Shown piece by piece: positions 37,841 through 46,238 of a DNA stretch of 64,000 nucleotides. The stretch comes from Maribacter hydrothermalis. GTDB lineage: Bacteria; Bacteroidota; Bacteroidia; Flavobacteriales; Flavobacteriaceae. Every line of letters starts with the position of its first letter. Positions within the stretch are counted from its first letter, which is position 1. The translations under genes and the position numbers were made by a program. The stretch spans positions 930,001 to 994,000 of the forward strand of contig NZ_CP018760.1 in NCBI RefSeq assembly GCF_001913155.1, given 5' to 3'. The notes beneath the pieces are model-generated. The model saw only the letters and a program-made list of their open reading frames with translations, was not told where the DNA came from and ran no database searches.

Positions 37841-38329
37841 ATGCTACACCTCATTGTCGGTAATACAGGCTCAGGAAAAACCACCTATGCTAACACCTTA
37901 AAAAGTAAAACCAAGGGGGTACTCTTTTCTATAGACTTTTGGAATAAAACCTTATTTCTACCAGACAAAACTGAAAAAGATGGGTTGGAGTGGTTTTTAG
38001 AACGTATAGACCGCTCAGAGCACTTAATTATGAATTTGGTGGAACAATTGGAGCAGTCAAAAACGGATGCTATTTTAGACTTGGGCCTATCTAAATACAA
38101 GCATCGAGAAAAGTTTAGAACGTTTGCAGCAGTGTATGGGTACGAGATAAAAATTCATTATCTAAATGTTCCTAAAGAAACACGATGGCAACGTGTACAA
38201 CAGCGCAACAAAGAAAAGGGACCTACTTTTGAGTTTGAGGTAACACAAGAGAATTTTGACTTTATGGAAAATTGGTTCGAAAAACCTACCGAAAATGAAC
38301 TCATAGGTAGTGTCATTATCACCGAATAA
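37841..38329 (+). CDS. P-loop AAA_33-type ATPase / small-molecule kinase-like protein
   Basis: 162 residues. Walker A GNTGSGKTT is at residues 7-15, an Asp-rich strand (AILDLGLS) supplies the likely Walker B, and RWQRVQQRNKEKG near the C-terminus is the Arg-rich lid typical of zeta-toxin/chloramphenicol-phosphotransferase-like kinases. Substrate unknown. No antitoxin partner is adjacent, so a toxin role is not supported. Confidence 0.82.
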   Translation: MLHLIVGNTGSGKTTYANTLKSKTKGVLFSIDFWNKTLFLPDKTEKDGLEWFLERIDRSEHLIMNLVEQLEQSKTDAILDLGLSKYKHREKFRTFAAVYGYEIKIHYLNVPKETRWQRVQQRNKEKGPTFEFEVTQENFDFMENWFEKPTENELIGSVIITE

Positions 38330-38405
38330 TACTAGCTTTGTTGTACCAGTTAACTAGTTTATAATTTGTTAAAATACCAATTATAAATTCAACCAACATA
38401 AACGC

Positions 38406-39134
38406 TTGAATATAAAATACTCCGTTGTTAGTCTTTTTCTTAAAAAAAGCAGCAAACAAGAATGCCATGAGGTCCTCAGCAAATGGAATACCTATTACGC
38501 TGGACTAACCGAAAAACATCAAGAATCGTTTGTCGTTAGAACACTCCTTTTCTTGAATAACACCGATTTTAAAGCTAAGGAAGGGTTTGAGTTAACCACA
38601 GAAATGAAACTGGTAATTTCTAGTGCCTTTGTACAAATTACCTTTGGGCTATCGCAAGATGTCCTTACTATTTTCAATACCATTTTTGTATCTCCTACAT
38701 CATATTCGTATGCTGGCAGCAATGTCTTTTATAATGGTGATGTAAATACGGCTACACAACGTGTAAACTTCTCATGGCCTGCCGTGGAAGAAGGTTTCGT
38801 CATTGCCGACGATAGTTTAAATATTGCCATACATGAGTTTAGCCATTGCTTAATTATTGAGAATGCTAAAAAGTCGTACCTGGCACGGACTTTTAACGAG
38901 AACGACCTTAACGAATGGAAAGCGTTGGCAGCCAAAAAAATACCGCTGATACGTGAGGGTAATTATAAAATTTTCAGGGACTATGGCGGTACCAATTTAA
39001 TGGAGCTATTTGCCACTACGCTAGAAACCTTTTTTGAGCAACCGCATGAGTTTTACTCCTATGCGCCTACCTTTTATCGTATGACGGCCAAGGTGCTTAA
39101 ACAAGACCCACGTAACAAGAAAAACCCTAAGTAA
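38406..39134 (+). CDS. MtfA-like zinc peptidase (M90 family)
   Basis: 242 residues. The zinc motif HEFSH is at residues 143-147, with a downstream Glu-rich helix (TNLMELFATTLETFFEQP) supplying the third ligand region, as in the MtfA/M90 peptidases. SWPAVEEGFVIADDSLNIAIHEF matches the family. The start is TTG because no ATG lies upstream before a stop. E. coli MtfA binds the Mlc repressor; here the partner is unknown. Confidence 0.82.
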   Translation: MNIKYSVVSLFLKKSSKQECHEVLSKWNTYYAGLTEKHQESFVVRTLLFLNNTDFKAKEGFELTTEMKLVISSAFVQITFGLSQDVLTIFNTIFVSPTSYSYAGSNVFYNGDVNTATQRVNFSWPAVEEGFVIADDSLNIAIHEFSHCLIIENAKKSYLARTFNENDLNEWKALAAKKIPLIREGNYKIFRDYGGTNLMELFATTLETFFEQPHEFYSYAPTFYRMTAKVLKQDPRNKKNPK

Positions 39135-39304
39135 ATTTTCTACGCACAAACCCATGAGGCTTTCGTAAATGTACGAATCTAAAATCTCAGTTATGGGGCA
39201 ACTTTATTTTTTACTACGCTGGTATTCATCAAACCAAGGCAAAATATTACTGCTCTTAAAAAATAGTTGTAGTATTGAATATGTAATTACAAACAACTCC
39301 GTTT

Positions 39305-39487
39305 ATGAAATATAAACTAGTACCCAACTATTTTTCGGTCATTATCGTCATTATTGTAGGAGCCGCTTTATTTAAACAAATAGATTTTAAAACCATGACT
39401 GTTGACAACCTTGCTTTATCTGCAGTTTACCTTATAGCCTTTCTTATTAGTATTGGATTTATGATAAAGAAAAAAACCAACTCATAA
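39305..39487 (+). CDS. Small membrane protein
   Basis: 60 residues with two hydrophobic segments (about 10-24 and 36-54) and a Lys-rich tail, starting with a well-placed ATG in a 380-base gap. No homolog recognised. The two-helix hairpin organisation and the lack of an overlapping gene support it as real. Confidence 0.5.
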   Translation: MKYKLVPNYFSVIIVIIVGAALFKQIDFKTMTVDNLALSAVYLIAFLISIGFMIKKKTNS

Positions 39488-39515
39488 ATAGATTAATAAA
39501 ATCACATTATAATAC

Positions 39516-40019
39516 ATGAAAAATACCTTTATCTACTTTGTTTCCCTTCTTTTTATGTTGTCGTCATGCAAAGAAAATACTAGTGCAAAAACCGAGCGTA
39601 ATGGCGAACCTGATGTCTACAATGTAGAGGATGACAATGCTAAAATGAACCAGGCGATGGAAGCTGCTAAAAATTCGGTCCAAGAGTTTCAAGATGCCTT
39701 ACTAAGTGATAATCCTAACTTTGAATTCTTTGCCATTAAACAAAAATTTGAAGCAATTGAAGGCACTGAACATATTTGGATACAGGATATACAACTAGTA
39801 GATACCGACTTTATGGGTATTGTTGCCAACGAACCTGTTTATGCCCAAAAAGTAAAACTAGGCGATACTATTTCTATAGACCGAAGTAATATTAGCGATT
39901 GGATGTACTACGACGAAGGTAAAGTGGTTGGCGGGTATACGATTCGCGTAATTCGCGATGAACTTTCTCCCGAAGAACAAGCTCAGTTCGACGATGAAAA
40001 CGGACTTATTTTTAAATAA
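39516..40019 (+). CDS. DUF2314 domain lipoprotein
   Basis: 167 residues. The signal peptide ends in a lipobox (MLSSC, Cys near residue 20). The C-terminal domain shows the DUF2314 pattern: HIWIQDIQL, FMGIVANEP, VKLGDTISIDRSNISDWMY and GKVVGGYTIRVI. Predicted envelope lipoprotein, function unknown. It ends 3 bases before the next gene, so the two are probably co-transcribed. Confidence 0.82.
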   Translation: MKNTFIYFVSLLFMLSSCKENTSAKTERNGEPDVYNVEDDNAKMNQAMEAAKNSVQEFQDALLSDNPNFEFFAIKQKFEAIEGTEHIWIQDIQLVDTDFMGIVANEPVYAQKVKLGDTISIDRSNISDWMYYDEGKVVGGYTIRVIRDELSPEEQAQFDDENGLIFK

Positions 40020-40022
40020 CCC

Positions 40023-40925
40023 ATGTTCAATTTATTTAAAAAGCAGCCGCCAAAATCTATTACGATTATTGGCACCGAGGAACAGTTGACAATTAATGGC
40101 GTGCCTGTTACATTCCCCACGAACCATGCAAAATTGGTTGAACTATTTGGTGAACCTAGCCGTTCTTCCAAAACAAAACTGACCAAGTCTACCTTACTTT
40201 GCTGGGATGCGGAAGGTGTTTATTGCAACTATGCCTCTTCCAGTCATATTTATAGTTTTAGTCTTATTTTTTCTAAGAAACATCAATTAGAACTTTCTCC
40301 AAAAAATAATTTTTCGGGGTCTATTAACATAAACAATAAGGATATTCTTTTTGATGATTTTGACGGAATTAAGTTTGATAACTATGTGCTTAGAAAACTA
40401 ATCTATAAAGGCGAAGAACAACCCTACGCCATTGCTTTTATGGTGAATCTTGATGTAAAAAAGGAAATTGCGACAGATACATATCAGCTTAAACCAACCA
40501 ATGAAGAACTTCTTGAATTCTCGGATTTTGGTTTTAAACTGGCGGTTATTCAAGAACTGATGTACATACAAGAAGTGCTTCAACCACTATTTGACGTGAA
40601 CGAATTTGCTAATTGGTACACCAAACGAAAAATTGATATTGACCAAGAAGGTTACGAGCCTATTGCTGAAGTTACCCAATATTTTAAAGATTTTCCTGTT
40701 CCTAAACGCCTTGCTCCTTTGGTAACCAAAATTTACCAAGATGGCGGCAATGATATTTACTTGAATTTATTACCCCACGGCAATGGTTCTGAAGAGTATT
40801 GGGACATAAAAAGCTGTGCCGATGCCAAGCACTTTCCTAATCTTAAAAAAGTTACGCTTTGCTATGCTGCCGATACTATTATCGACGAATTAAACCACAT
40901 GGGTATTGAATCGGAATGGTTGTAA
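40023..40925 (+). CDS. Conserved hypothetical protein (DUF6892-like)
   Basis: 300 residues, soluble, no leader. The N-terminal half begins ITIIGTEEQLTINGVPVTFP and contains LVELFGEPSR; the C-terminal half includes LNLLPHGNGSEEYWDIKSCADAKHFPNL and is acidic. This two-part organisation resembles DUF7738/DUF6892 proteins, which I recall only as families of unknown function, so the assignment is tentative. It starts 3 bases after the DUF2314 lipoprotein gene. Confidence 0.65.
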   Translation: MFNLFKKQPPKSITIIGTEEQLTINGVPVTFPTNHAKLVELFGEPSRSSKTKLTKSTLLCWDAEGVYCNYASSSHIYSFSLIFSKKHQLELSPKNNFSGSININNKDILFDDFDGIKFDNYVLRKLIYKGEEQPYAIAFMVNLDVKKEIATDTYQLKPTNEELLEFSDFGFKLAVIQELMYIQEVLQPLFDVNEFANWYTKRKIDIDQEGYEPIAEVTQYFKDFPVPKRLAPLVTKIYQDGGNDIYLNLLPHGNGSEEYWDIKSCADAKHFPNLKKVTLCYAADTIIDELNHMGIESEWL

Positions 40926-40986
40926 CTATATGAGAAGTATCATATTTTAAGCCATAGCTGTGTTGTATTCTTGTAAAAACATTTCT

Positions 40987-41331
40987 ATGAACATCATATC
41001 TTTTACTGATAGTCCTAATTTTAACGACCAAAAAATTGTAACCCAAGTCCTTTTAGAAACTACCTTCTCTAAAGAAATACGTATTCTCCTTAAAAAAGGT
41101 CAGGTGATGAAAGAACACAAAGCACCCTTCCCTATTATTATACACATGATACAGGGGAAAATAGACTTTGGTGCCGAAGGTGCTATTCACTCTTTAAAAG
41201 CAGGAGATATTATTACATTGGACAGTAATGTTCCGCACGACCTATCTGCAAAAGATGATAGTATTGTTCGTTTAACGCTTTCCAAGTTAGATACTGCTGA
41301 ACGCGTTGTTAAAGTTGTAGAAAACTCTTAA
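40987..41331 (+). CDS. Cupin domain protein
   Basis: About 114 residues from the ATG at 40987; an in-frame GTG nine codons earlier is less likely. A single small cupin barrel with KGQVMKEHKAPFPIIIHMIQGKIDF and a second motif SLKAGDIITLDSNVPHDLSA. Metal ligands are partly present (His in KEHKA, His in VPHDL). Function unknown. The truncated globin gene follows after 9 bases, suggesting an operon. Confidence 0.82.
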   Translation: MNIISFTDSPNFNDQKIVTQVLLETTFSKEIRILLKKGQVMKEHKAPFPIIIHMIQGKIDFGAEGAIHSLKAGDIITLDSNVPHDLSAKDDSIVRLTLSKLDTAERVVKVVENS

Positions 41332-41340
41332 TACAAGTCT

Positions 41341-41742
41341 ATGTCCGAAATTACAAATAGAGAAGATGTTAGCCTATTGGTACATACTTTTTATGATAAA
41401 ATACGGCAAAACGATATGTTGGGCCCTATTTTTAATAGCCATATAACCAATGACGAATGGCCTGCACACTTAGATAAACTGACTGATTTTTGGGAAACCA
41501 ACCTTTTTGGTATTGCAAAGTTTAAAGGTAGCCCCACTACCAAACATATTAATGTAGACAAAAGTTTGAAACACACTATGTCCGAAAACCATTTTGAAAC
41601 TTGGTTACAACTGTGGTTTGAAACTATTGATGAACTCTACACTGGTGAATTAGCCATGAGAGCAAAGGAAAGTGCGGGTAGAATGGCGGCAGGACAGTTT
41701 GGTATGGTAATGCATTATAGACCCGAGGAATATAAAAGCTAG
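41341..41742 (+). CDS. Group III truncated hemoglobin
   Basis: 133 residues. The 2-on-2 globin features of group III are present: VHTFYDKIRQNDMLGPIF, a DKLTDFWETNLFG helix, the proximal His segment (about residue 61, PTTKHINVD) and HFETWLQLWFETIDELY. Probable heme protein for oxygen or nitric oxide chemistry. Adjacent to the cupin gene, 9 bases. Confidence 0.9.
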   Translation: MSEITNREDVSLLVHTFYDKIRQNDMLGPIFNSHITNDEWPAHLDKLTDFWETNLFGIAKFKGSPTTKHINVDKSLKHTMSENHFETWLQLWFETIDELYTGELAMRAKESAGRMAAGQFGMVMHYRPEEYKS

Positions 41743-41750
41743 TTTATTAG

Positions 41751-41815
41751 TGCTCAGTTTTCAGTATCAGTCGGCAGTATCAGTCTTCAGCTGACAGTAG
41801 CGGTTCTCAGTATTT
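41751..41815. repeat. Short degenerate CAGTATCAGTC-type repeats
   Basis: Direct iterations of TCAGT-rich words (TCAGTATCAGTCGGCAGTATCAGTC and degenerate followers) directly after the globin gene. They are the inverse of the ACTGAAACTG words near 31000. Confidence 0.6.
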
Positions 41816-41924
41816 TTTTAATTTTTGCTCATAGCAAACAGCATATGCTATTTTAGTTTCACTGCTAGGTTTTGTATCTTAGGGATGTAGAAAATAATCT
41901 ACCATATTTTTATACAAATCCGCT

Positions 41925-42269
41925 ATGACAGATAATTTATTTCTTTTACGAGATAAGCCTAAGCTGGAATTTCATTTATTAACAGAGGATTTTAAGATTC
42001 AAGACAACGGAGACCAATCAGTTTCTGGCACGTATTTATACAACGATTTAAAATCTATTTATTTAATTGAGAAAAAGATTAACTGGTTTGTTACCGCTTT
42101 TGGATTTATTGTCTCTGCACTACTCGAAAGTAGTAGCGAGCTTTATAAAGACAAAAAAAAACTTATTATAGTGACTAATAACAAAACCATAGAGTTAATC
42201 CAAATACACTGCGATGTTCAAAAAACCAATAGCCTTATTGCTCTTTTGAATACGAAAATCGCAGTTTAA
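41925..42269 (+). CDS. Hypothetical protein
   Basis: 114 residues, no leader; one moderately hydrophobic stretch (INWFVTAFGFIVSALLE, about residues 51-67). The pattern (short beta strands, a membrane-like segment, then LIIVTNNKTIELIQIH) suggests a small PH-like or membrane-associated protein, but no family is recognised. It has an independent spacer upstream and lies 25 bases before a lipoprotein gene on the same strand. Confidence 0.6.
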   Translation: MTDNLFLLRDKPKLEFHLLTEDFKIQDNGDQSVSGTYLYNDLKSIYLIEKKINWFVTAFGFIVSALLESSSELYKDKKKLIIVTNNKTIELIQIHCDVQKTNSLIALLNTKIAV

Positions 42270-42294
42270 TTAAGAATTTTGATAATATCCTCTA

Positions 42295-42738
42295 ATGAAA
42301 ATTAAAATAAAATCTATTCTCAAAATCTGCATAAGCCTCCTTTTCATACTACTATTTCATTCCTGCAACCAAAATGCAACTACAGCAACCCCTTTTAATT
42401 CAGAAAATATGATGATAAGAATTGCTGCTATAGAAATTGAGCCGGCATTTTTAAAGGAGTACCTTGAAATTTTAAAAATTGAGTCGGAAGCATCTGTACG
42501 GTTAGAGCCCGGTGTTATTTGTATTTACCCCATGTTCGAAAAAGAGCGTCCTAATGAAATTCGCTTGTTAGAAATATATGCTGATAAAGCCGCTTACGAA
42601 TCGCACTTAAAAAGTCCGCATTTTATTGAGTACAAAACAAGTACTGCTAATATGGTAAAATCATTAGACCTTATTGAAATGTCCGCCATTGACGAAGCTA
42701 GCATGCCTAAATTATTTCGTAAATTGAGCTTGAATTAA
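42295..42738 (+). CDS. Lipoprotein with antibiotic-biosynthesis-monooxygenase-like (ABM) domain
   Basis: 147 residues. A signal peptide ends at a lipobox (LFHSC, Cys near residue 24). The rest is an ABM ferredoxin-like barrel: MIRIAAIEIEPAFLKEYLEI, SVRLEPGVICIYPM, IRLLEIYADKAAYESHLKSPHF. Such monooxygenases are usually cytosolic quinol oxidases; periplasmic lipoprotein forms are found in Bacteroidota. Substrate unknown. Confidence 0.8.
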   Translation: MKIKIKSILKICISLLFILLFHSCNQNATTATPFNSENMMIRIAAIEIEPAFLKEYLEILKIESEASVRLEPGVICIYPMFEKERPNEIRLLEIYADKAAYESHLKSPHFIEYKTSTANMVKSLDLIEMSAIDEASMPKLFRKLSLN

Positions 42739-42759
42739 TTTCGTCAAAATTTTAGATTT

Positions 42760-43395
42760 ATGGATTATCTCGCTTCTACCTATTTTTACGATTATGAAAG
42801 TGATGAGATTCAAGCCTTTATTTTAGAATACAAAAACACTTTGCTGTCTAAAAAGGAAATTGCCAAACAGCTATATACAAAAGTGCGCGATACTTGGCGC
42901 TACGACCCATACAGTCTAAGCTTTTCTAAAGAAAAATACCGCGCTAGCGAAATTGCGAAAAGGTCAAAAGGACACTGCATTGATAAATCTATAGTCCTAA
43001 TTGCCAGTCTACGAGCCATGGAAATACCCGCACGTATTCATCTTGCGAAAGTAAAAAACCATATTGGCGTAGAACGCCTTATTGAAAAATTTGGCTCGAA
43101 CGAATTAACACCACATGGTATGGTTGATGTGCTCCTTAATGATAAATGGCTAAAAATATCACCTACATTTAATGCCTCCTTATGCACTATGCTAAATGTA
43201 GCACCTTTAGATTTTGATGGTGAAAACGATGCTATTTTGCAAGAATTCAACCATGAAGGAAGTCAATTTATGGAATACTTAGAGGACTACGGCCATTTTG
43301 AAGATGTACCCGTTGCCTTTATGGCACAAAATGCACGTGAACACTACCCGGCAATTTTTGATTCTGGGTCTAATGAAACGGAGTTTAAATTATAA
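42760..43395 (+). CDS. Transglutaminase-like domain protein
   Basis: 211 residues, cytosolic. The transglutaminase core shows Cys73 in KGHCIDKS and His119 in TPHGMVDVLLNDKW; the third position reads KISPTFN, with Ser-Pro instead of the usual Asp-Pro and Asn nearby as possible third residue. Probably a cysteine peptidase or amidase-type enzyme; substrate unknown. Follows the ABM lipoprotein by 21 bases. Confidence 0.8.
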   Translation: MDYLASTYFYDYESDEIQAFILEYKNTLLSKKEIAKQLYTKVRDTWRYDPYSLSFSKEKYRASEIAKRSKGHCIDKSIVLIASLRAMEIPARIHLAKVKNHIGVERLIEKFGSNELTPHGMVDVLLNDKWLKISPTFNASLCTMLNVAPLDFDGENDAILQEFNHEGSQFMEYLEDYGHFEDVPVAFMAQNAREHYPAIFDSGSNETEFKL

Positions 43396-43489
43396 TTGTG
43401 CCTATTTTGATTGCTAAATTATAATTTCTCATTTCTAAAAATATATTAATTGCGTATCTTAAGTGTCCTCAACTTAAAATCTATATCTC

Positions 43490-44350
43490 ATGGAACGCAT
43501 TACTAATCCTAATTCTGGAAGCCAACGTAGGGTGGGCAATAATTATCTTATCACTAAAGAAGAAATTGAACAATTCCACGACCTTGGCTACATTGTATTA
43601 AACGATGTTTTAACTGAAGAAGAGATGCAGTTTTTAGACCCTTGGTTTGATCATTTTGTATTAGGCAAAGAAGCTGAAAATATGAAAAAAGATTTCTGCG
43701 ACATGTCTCAACCCTACGGTACACCTATGGAAGATTTTCAACTGGTTAATGCGATGCTTCCAAGCACCTATAGAAACGAATTAGCAGATAACATTTACCA
43801 TAAAATTACACAACACATAGCGGACCAGTTATACCAAGATGGACAAACGGCCATGGACTACGAGCAATTTTTGGCTAAAAAACCAAGCAAAAAAGGAGCA
43901 GAATTCGCCATGCACCAAGACTTGGGATATTGGCCAAAAACCGAAAATACCTGGACAGCAACATTTTCTTTAGCACTTACGGACTCTGACCTCATAAATG
44001 GATGCCTACAAGTGTTACCCGGCACTAATAAAGAATCCGAACTACGCAAACATTTTCCAAAATCGTATAGTGGCGATAAAAAGAATAGTGGTGTTTCTAG
44101 AGATGAAAGCCATACATTGGTGATTGAAGAACGCCAAGATGATAAAATTGTATACCTACCTGTAAAAAGAGGTAGTATTACCATACATGACGAACGTATT
44201 GTACATGGGTCTGCAGGAAATGAATCCAAAGAATGGCGAAAAACATACGTAGCAGCCTATAGAGCTATTGAAACTATTGCCAAGGAACGCGCAATTGGCT
44301 TTACCCACTCCCATAACGATGTTGTTGATTGGGATAACATCATTATTTAG
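43490..44350 (+). CDS. Phytanoyl-CoA dioxygenase (PhyH) family protein
   Basis: 286 residues. Fe(II)/2-oxoglutarate oxygenase with ligands His142 and Asp144 (MHQDLGYWP) and His239 (VHGSAGN); the 2-oxoglutarate-binding Arg is probably in EWRKTYVAAYR. Closer to the ectoine-hydroxylase-like PhyH group than the protein at 31598-32377, with which similarity is limited to the motifs. Base use resembles the core genes. Substrate unknown. Confidence 0.87.
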   Translation: MERITNPNSGSQRRVGNNYLITKEEIEQFHDLGYIVLNDVLTEEEMQFLDPWFDHFVLGKEAENMKKDFCDMSQPYGTPMEDFQLVNAMLPSTYRNELADNIYHKITQHIADQLYQDGQTAMDYEQFLAKKPSKKGAEFAMHQDLGYWPKTENTWTATFSLALTDSDLINGCLQVLPGTNKESELRKHFPKSYSGDKKNSGVSRDESHTLVIEERQDDKIVYLPVKRGSITIHDERIVHGSAGNESKEWRKTYVAAYRAIETIAKERAIGFTHSHNDVVDWDNIII

Positions 44351-44399
44351 TTGAGGTATTTTTCTTCGTACATTTATATTTAATTAAACACCACTTTAC

Positions 44400-44987
44400 T
44401 TGAAAAAATATTCTTTTTTCCTTTTCATCCTATTTTCTGGTTCATTCATTTTTGGGCAAGAACCCATAGAATGGAATTCAGATTTTATTCTACAAGTAGA
44501 AGATTATCAATCTCCGGAATCGGAAATTAATTCGGAGCTTACCTTCTATTCTATCTATTCCGGAGCAAAAATAGACTTGAGTTTTAACATGAATTCCGTG
44601 TCATTTATGTTCACCAAGAATTTTAATGATAAAGTCAAAGCCGTATTTCAAAAAAAATTAGCTGTTTTAATTGCTCCAGATAGTATAACCGCAATGCAAC
44701 TGGTACAATTTGGTCGTTATGATTTTGATTTGGTTGAATTGTATACCAGAAAAATTCGTAAGAAGATTTATGAGGAAAAAGGTGCGTTTAGCGATTCCGG
44801 TTTATTTCAGCCTATTTTTAATGAATTGCAAGAAGAAATGAACATGGTAAGTGCCCAAGTCTTTAAAGCTACCGATTTTGGAAAAGACACCGAATTACTA
44901 CAAAAGGAACACGATAAAGTTATTGATGAAATAAATACACTTTCCGATTTTTGTAAAGCCTGTAAACCGAGGAAAATTAGGAAGTAG
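44400..44987 (+). CDS. Secreted DUF922-like protein lacking the zinc motif
   Basis: 195 residues, starting at TTG (no ATG upstream) with a signal peptide ending FIFGQ. The opening IEWNSDFILQVEDYQSP and the helix FDLVELYTRKIRKKIYEE match the pattern of DUF922 putative zinc proteases, in which the helix normally reads HExxHFDIxELYARKLRK. Here the HExxH part is LVQFGRYDFDL, so the metal site is lost. Likely a non-catalytic member. The family match is from memory and tentative. Confidence 0.6.
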   Translation: MKKYSFFLFILFSGSFIFGQEPIEWNSDFILQVEDYQSPESEINSELTFYSIYSGAKIDLSFNMNSVSFMFTKNFNDKVKAVFQKKLAVLIAPDSITAMQLVQFGRYDFDLVELYTRKIRKKIYEEKGAFSDSGLFQPIFNELQEEMNMVSAQVFKATDFGKDTELLQKEHDKVIDEINTLSDFCKACKPRKIRK

Positions 44988-45135
44988 TTGTTCGTTGACG
45001 GTTAATTAAACGCTTCGCCTTTTTTGTATTAAGTATTAAGGCGTTCGAATTAACTTTTGATTTGGTGCTTCGTACTTCTTACCTTGTACTTCCAACTTTG
45101 CACTTCTTACCGTCTACTTAATACTACTTAACACA
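44988..45135. repeat. Repeat-rich spacer
   Basis: Contains GTTGTTCGTTGACGGTTAA, TATTAAGTATTAAGG and several TACTTCTTACCTTGTACTTCC-like words. It is the same repertoire as the spacers at 30733-31034 and 55044-55320. No gene seen. Confidence 0.55.
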
Positions 45136-45232
45136 AAACACAACTCATCATTCAAAATCTACAATTGAGGAATATTGTTTAATTTGTTGTGTGTTATTAC
45201 TCCATCTTTGAGTAAAATAAAACCAACCGACC

Positions 45233-45892
45233 ATGGAAAACATTATTAGCATCTTCATTTATATTCATGCCTTTTTTGGTGGAATAGGACTAGTTACCGG
45301 TATTGCAAGTATTATCGTAAAAAAAGGAAACATAAAACACAAACAATTAGGAAAATGGTTTACCTGGTCCATGATCATTAGTTCCGCTATATCCTTGGTG
45401 GTTGCCCGTATGCCAAATCACATTAATAACTTTTTATTTTTAATTGGCATATTTACCATTTACATGGTTTTGGCTGGCAATAGAGCGCTCACTTTTAAAT
45501 CCATAAAAAAAACAGAAGCTAATTTGGTTGACAAACTAATTTCTGGCACTATGGTAATTAGCGGCCTACTAATGATCGGTTTTGGAATAAACGGACTCGT
45601 AAATGGCTATTCGCAGAGCATCCTATTTATATTCTTTGGAGCATTTGGAATATTCTTGCCCTATGGTGATTACAAATTATTTAAAACCACATTAGAAAAC
45701 AGAAAACTTTGGTTAATTACACATTTAAGCAGAATGTTAGGTGCACTCATAGCCTCCATAACCGCTTTTTTAGTCGCTGGAATAAAATACGATAACCTAT
45801 GGGCATGGATGCTTCCAACCGTTTTAGGAACCGCCTATATCATCTACTGGATCAAAAAAGTAAAAGGAACTCTAAAGCCAAAAAGAGCCTAG
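45233..45892 (+). CDS. Multi-pass membrane protein (DUF2306-like)
   Basis: 219 residues with about seven hydrophobic segments. The loop KHKQLGKWFTWSMIIS after the second helix resembles the H-x-x-x-G motif of DUF2306 proteins, and a second His (THLSRMLGALIAS) follows in a later helix, a pattern reminiscent of heme- or quinone-binding membrane proteins. Assignment tentative. A CATCTTTG promoter-like box lies at 45203-45210. Convergent with gldC, 10 bases apart. Confidence 0.72.
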   Translation: MENIISIFIYIHAFFGGIGLVTGIASIIVKKGNIKHKQLGKWFTWSMIISSAISLVVARMPNHINNFLFLIGIFTIYMVLAGNRALTFKSIKKTEANLVDKLISGTMVISGLLMIGFGINGLVNGYSQSILFIFFGAFGIFLPYGDYKLFKTTLENRKLWLITHLSRMLGALIASITAFLVAGIKYDNLWAWMLPTVLGTAYIIYWIKKVKGTLKPKRA

Positions 45893-45902
45893 AAATTAAA
45901 AA

Positions 45903-46238
45903 CTACTTTTTTAAATTTAGGTTTTCCGCGAAATAATCACAGAAATCTTTCATGGTAGCCGTCATTTTTTCGTCTTGGGTAGCCTTTAAAAATGTGTCGG
46001 ATAAAGAAACCAATGTCTGATGAAAAAAAGTTTTCATTTCATCTACAGGCATGTCTTTTGTCCAAAGGTCAATTTTTAAAGACTCTTGATTTTTACTATC
46101 CCAAACGGATAATAACATTGCCTTTGCTTCCTCATTTTCAATACCGCCGTCTTGTGCAGACCAGTTTAATGATTCAGGAATTCTATTTTCATCTAATCCT
46201 ACACGCAAGGTAATTTCTGAAGTATGTAAATCTGCCAT
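45903..46238 (-). CDS. gldC: Gliding motility protein GldC
   Basis: 111 residues, matching GldC throughout (TSEITLRVGLDENRIPE, NWSAQDGGIENEEAKA, DLWTKDMPVDEMKTFFHQTL). GldC is a small cytosolic protein needed for efficient gliding in Flavobacterium johnsoniae. Its ATG follows the gldB stop with no gap, as in the known gldBC arrangement. Confidence 0.95.
   Translation of the reverse strand: MADLHTSEITLRVGLDENRIPESLNWSAQDGGIENEEAKAMLLSVWDSKNQESLKIDLWTKDMPVDEMKTFFHQTLVSLSDTFLKATQDEKMTATMKDFCDYFAENLNLKK

Noticed and set aside
37841..38329. Zeta-type toxin of a toxin-antitoxin pair
   Set aside because: The P-loop and Arg-rich lid fit many small kinases, and no small antitoxin gene is adjacent.
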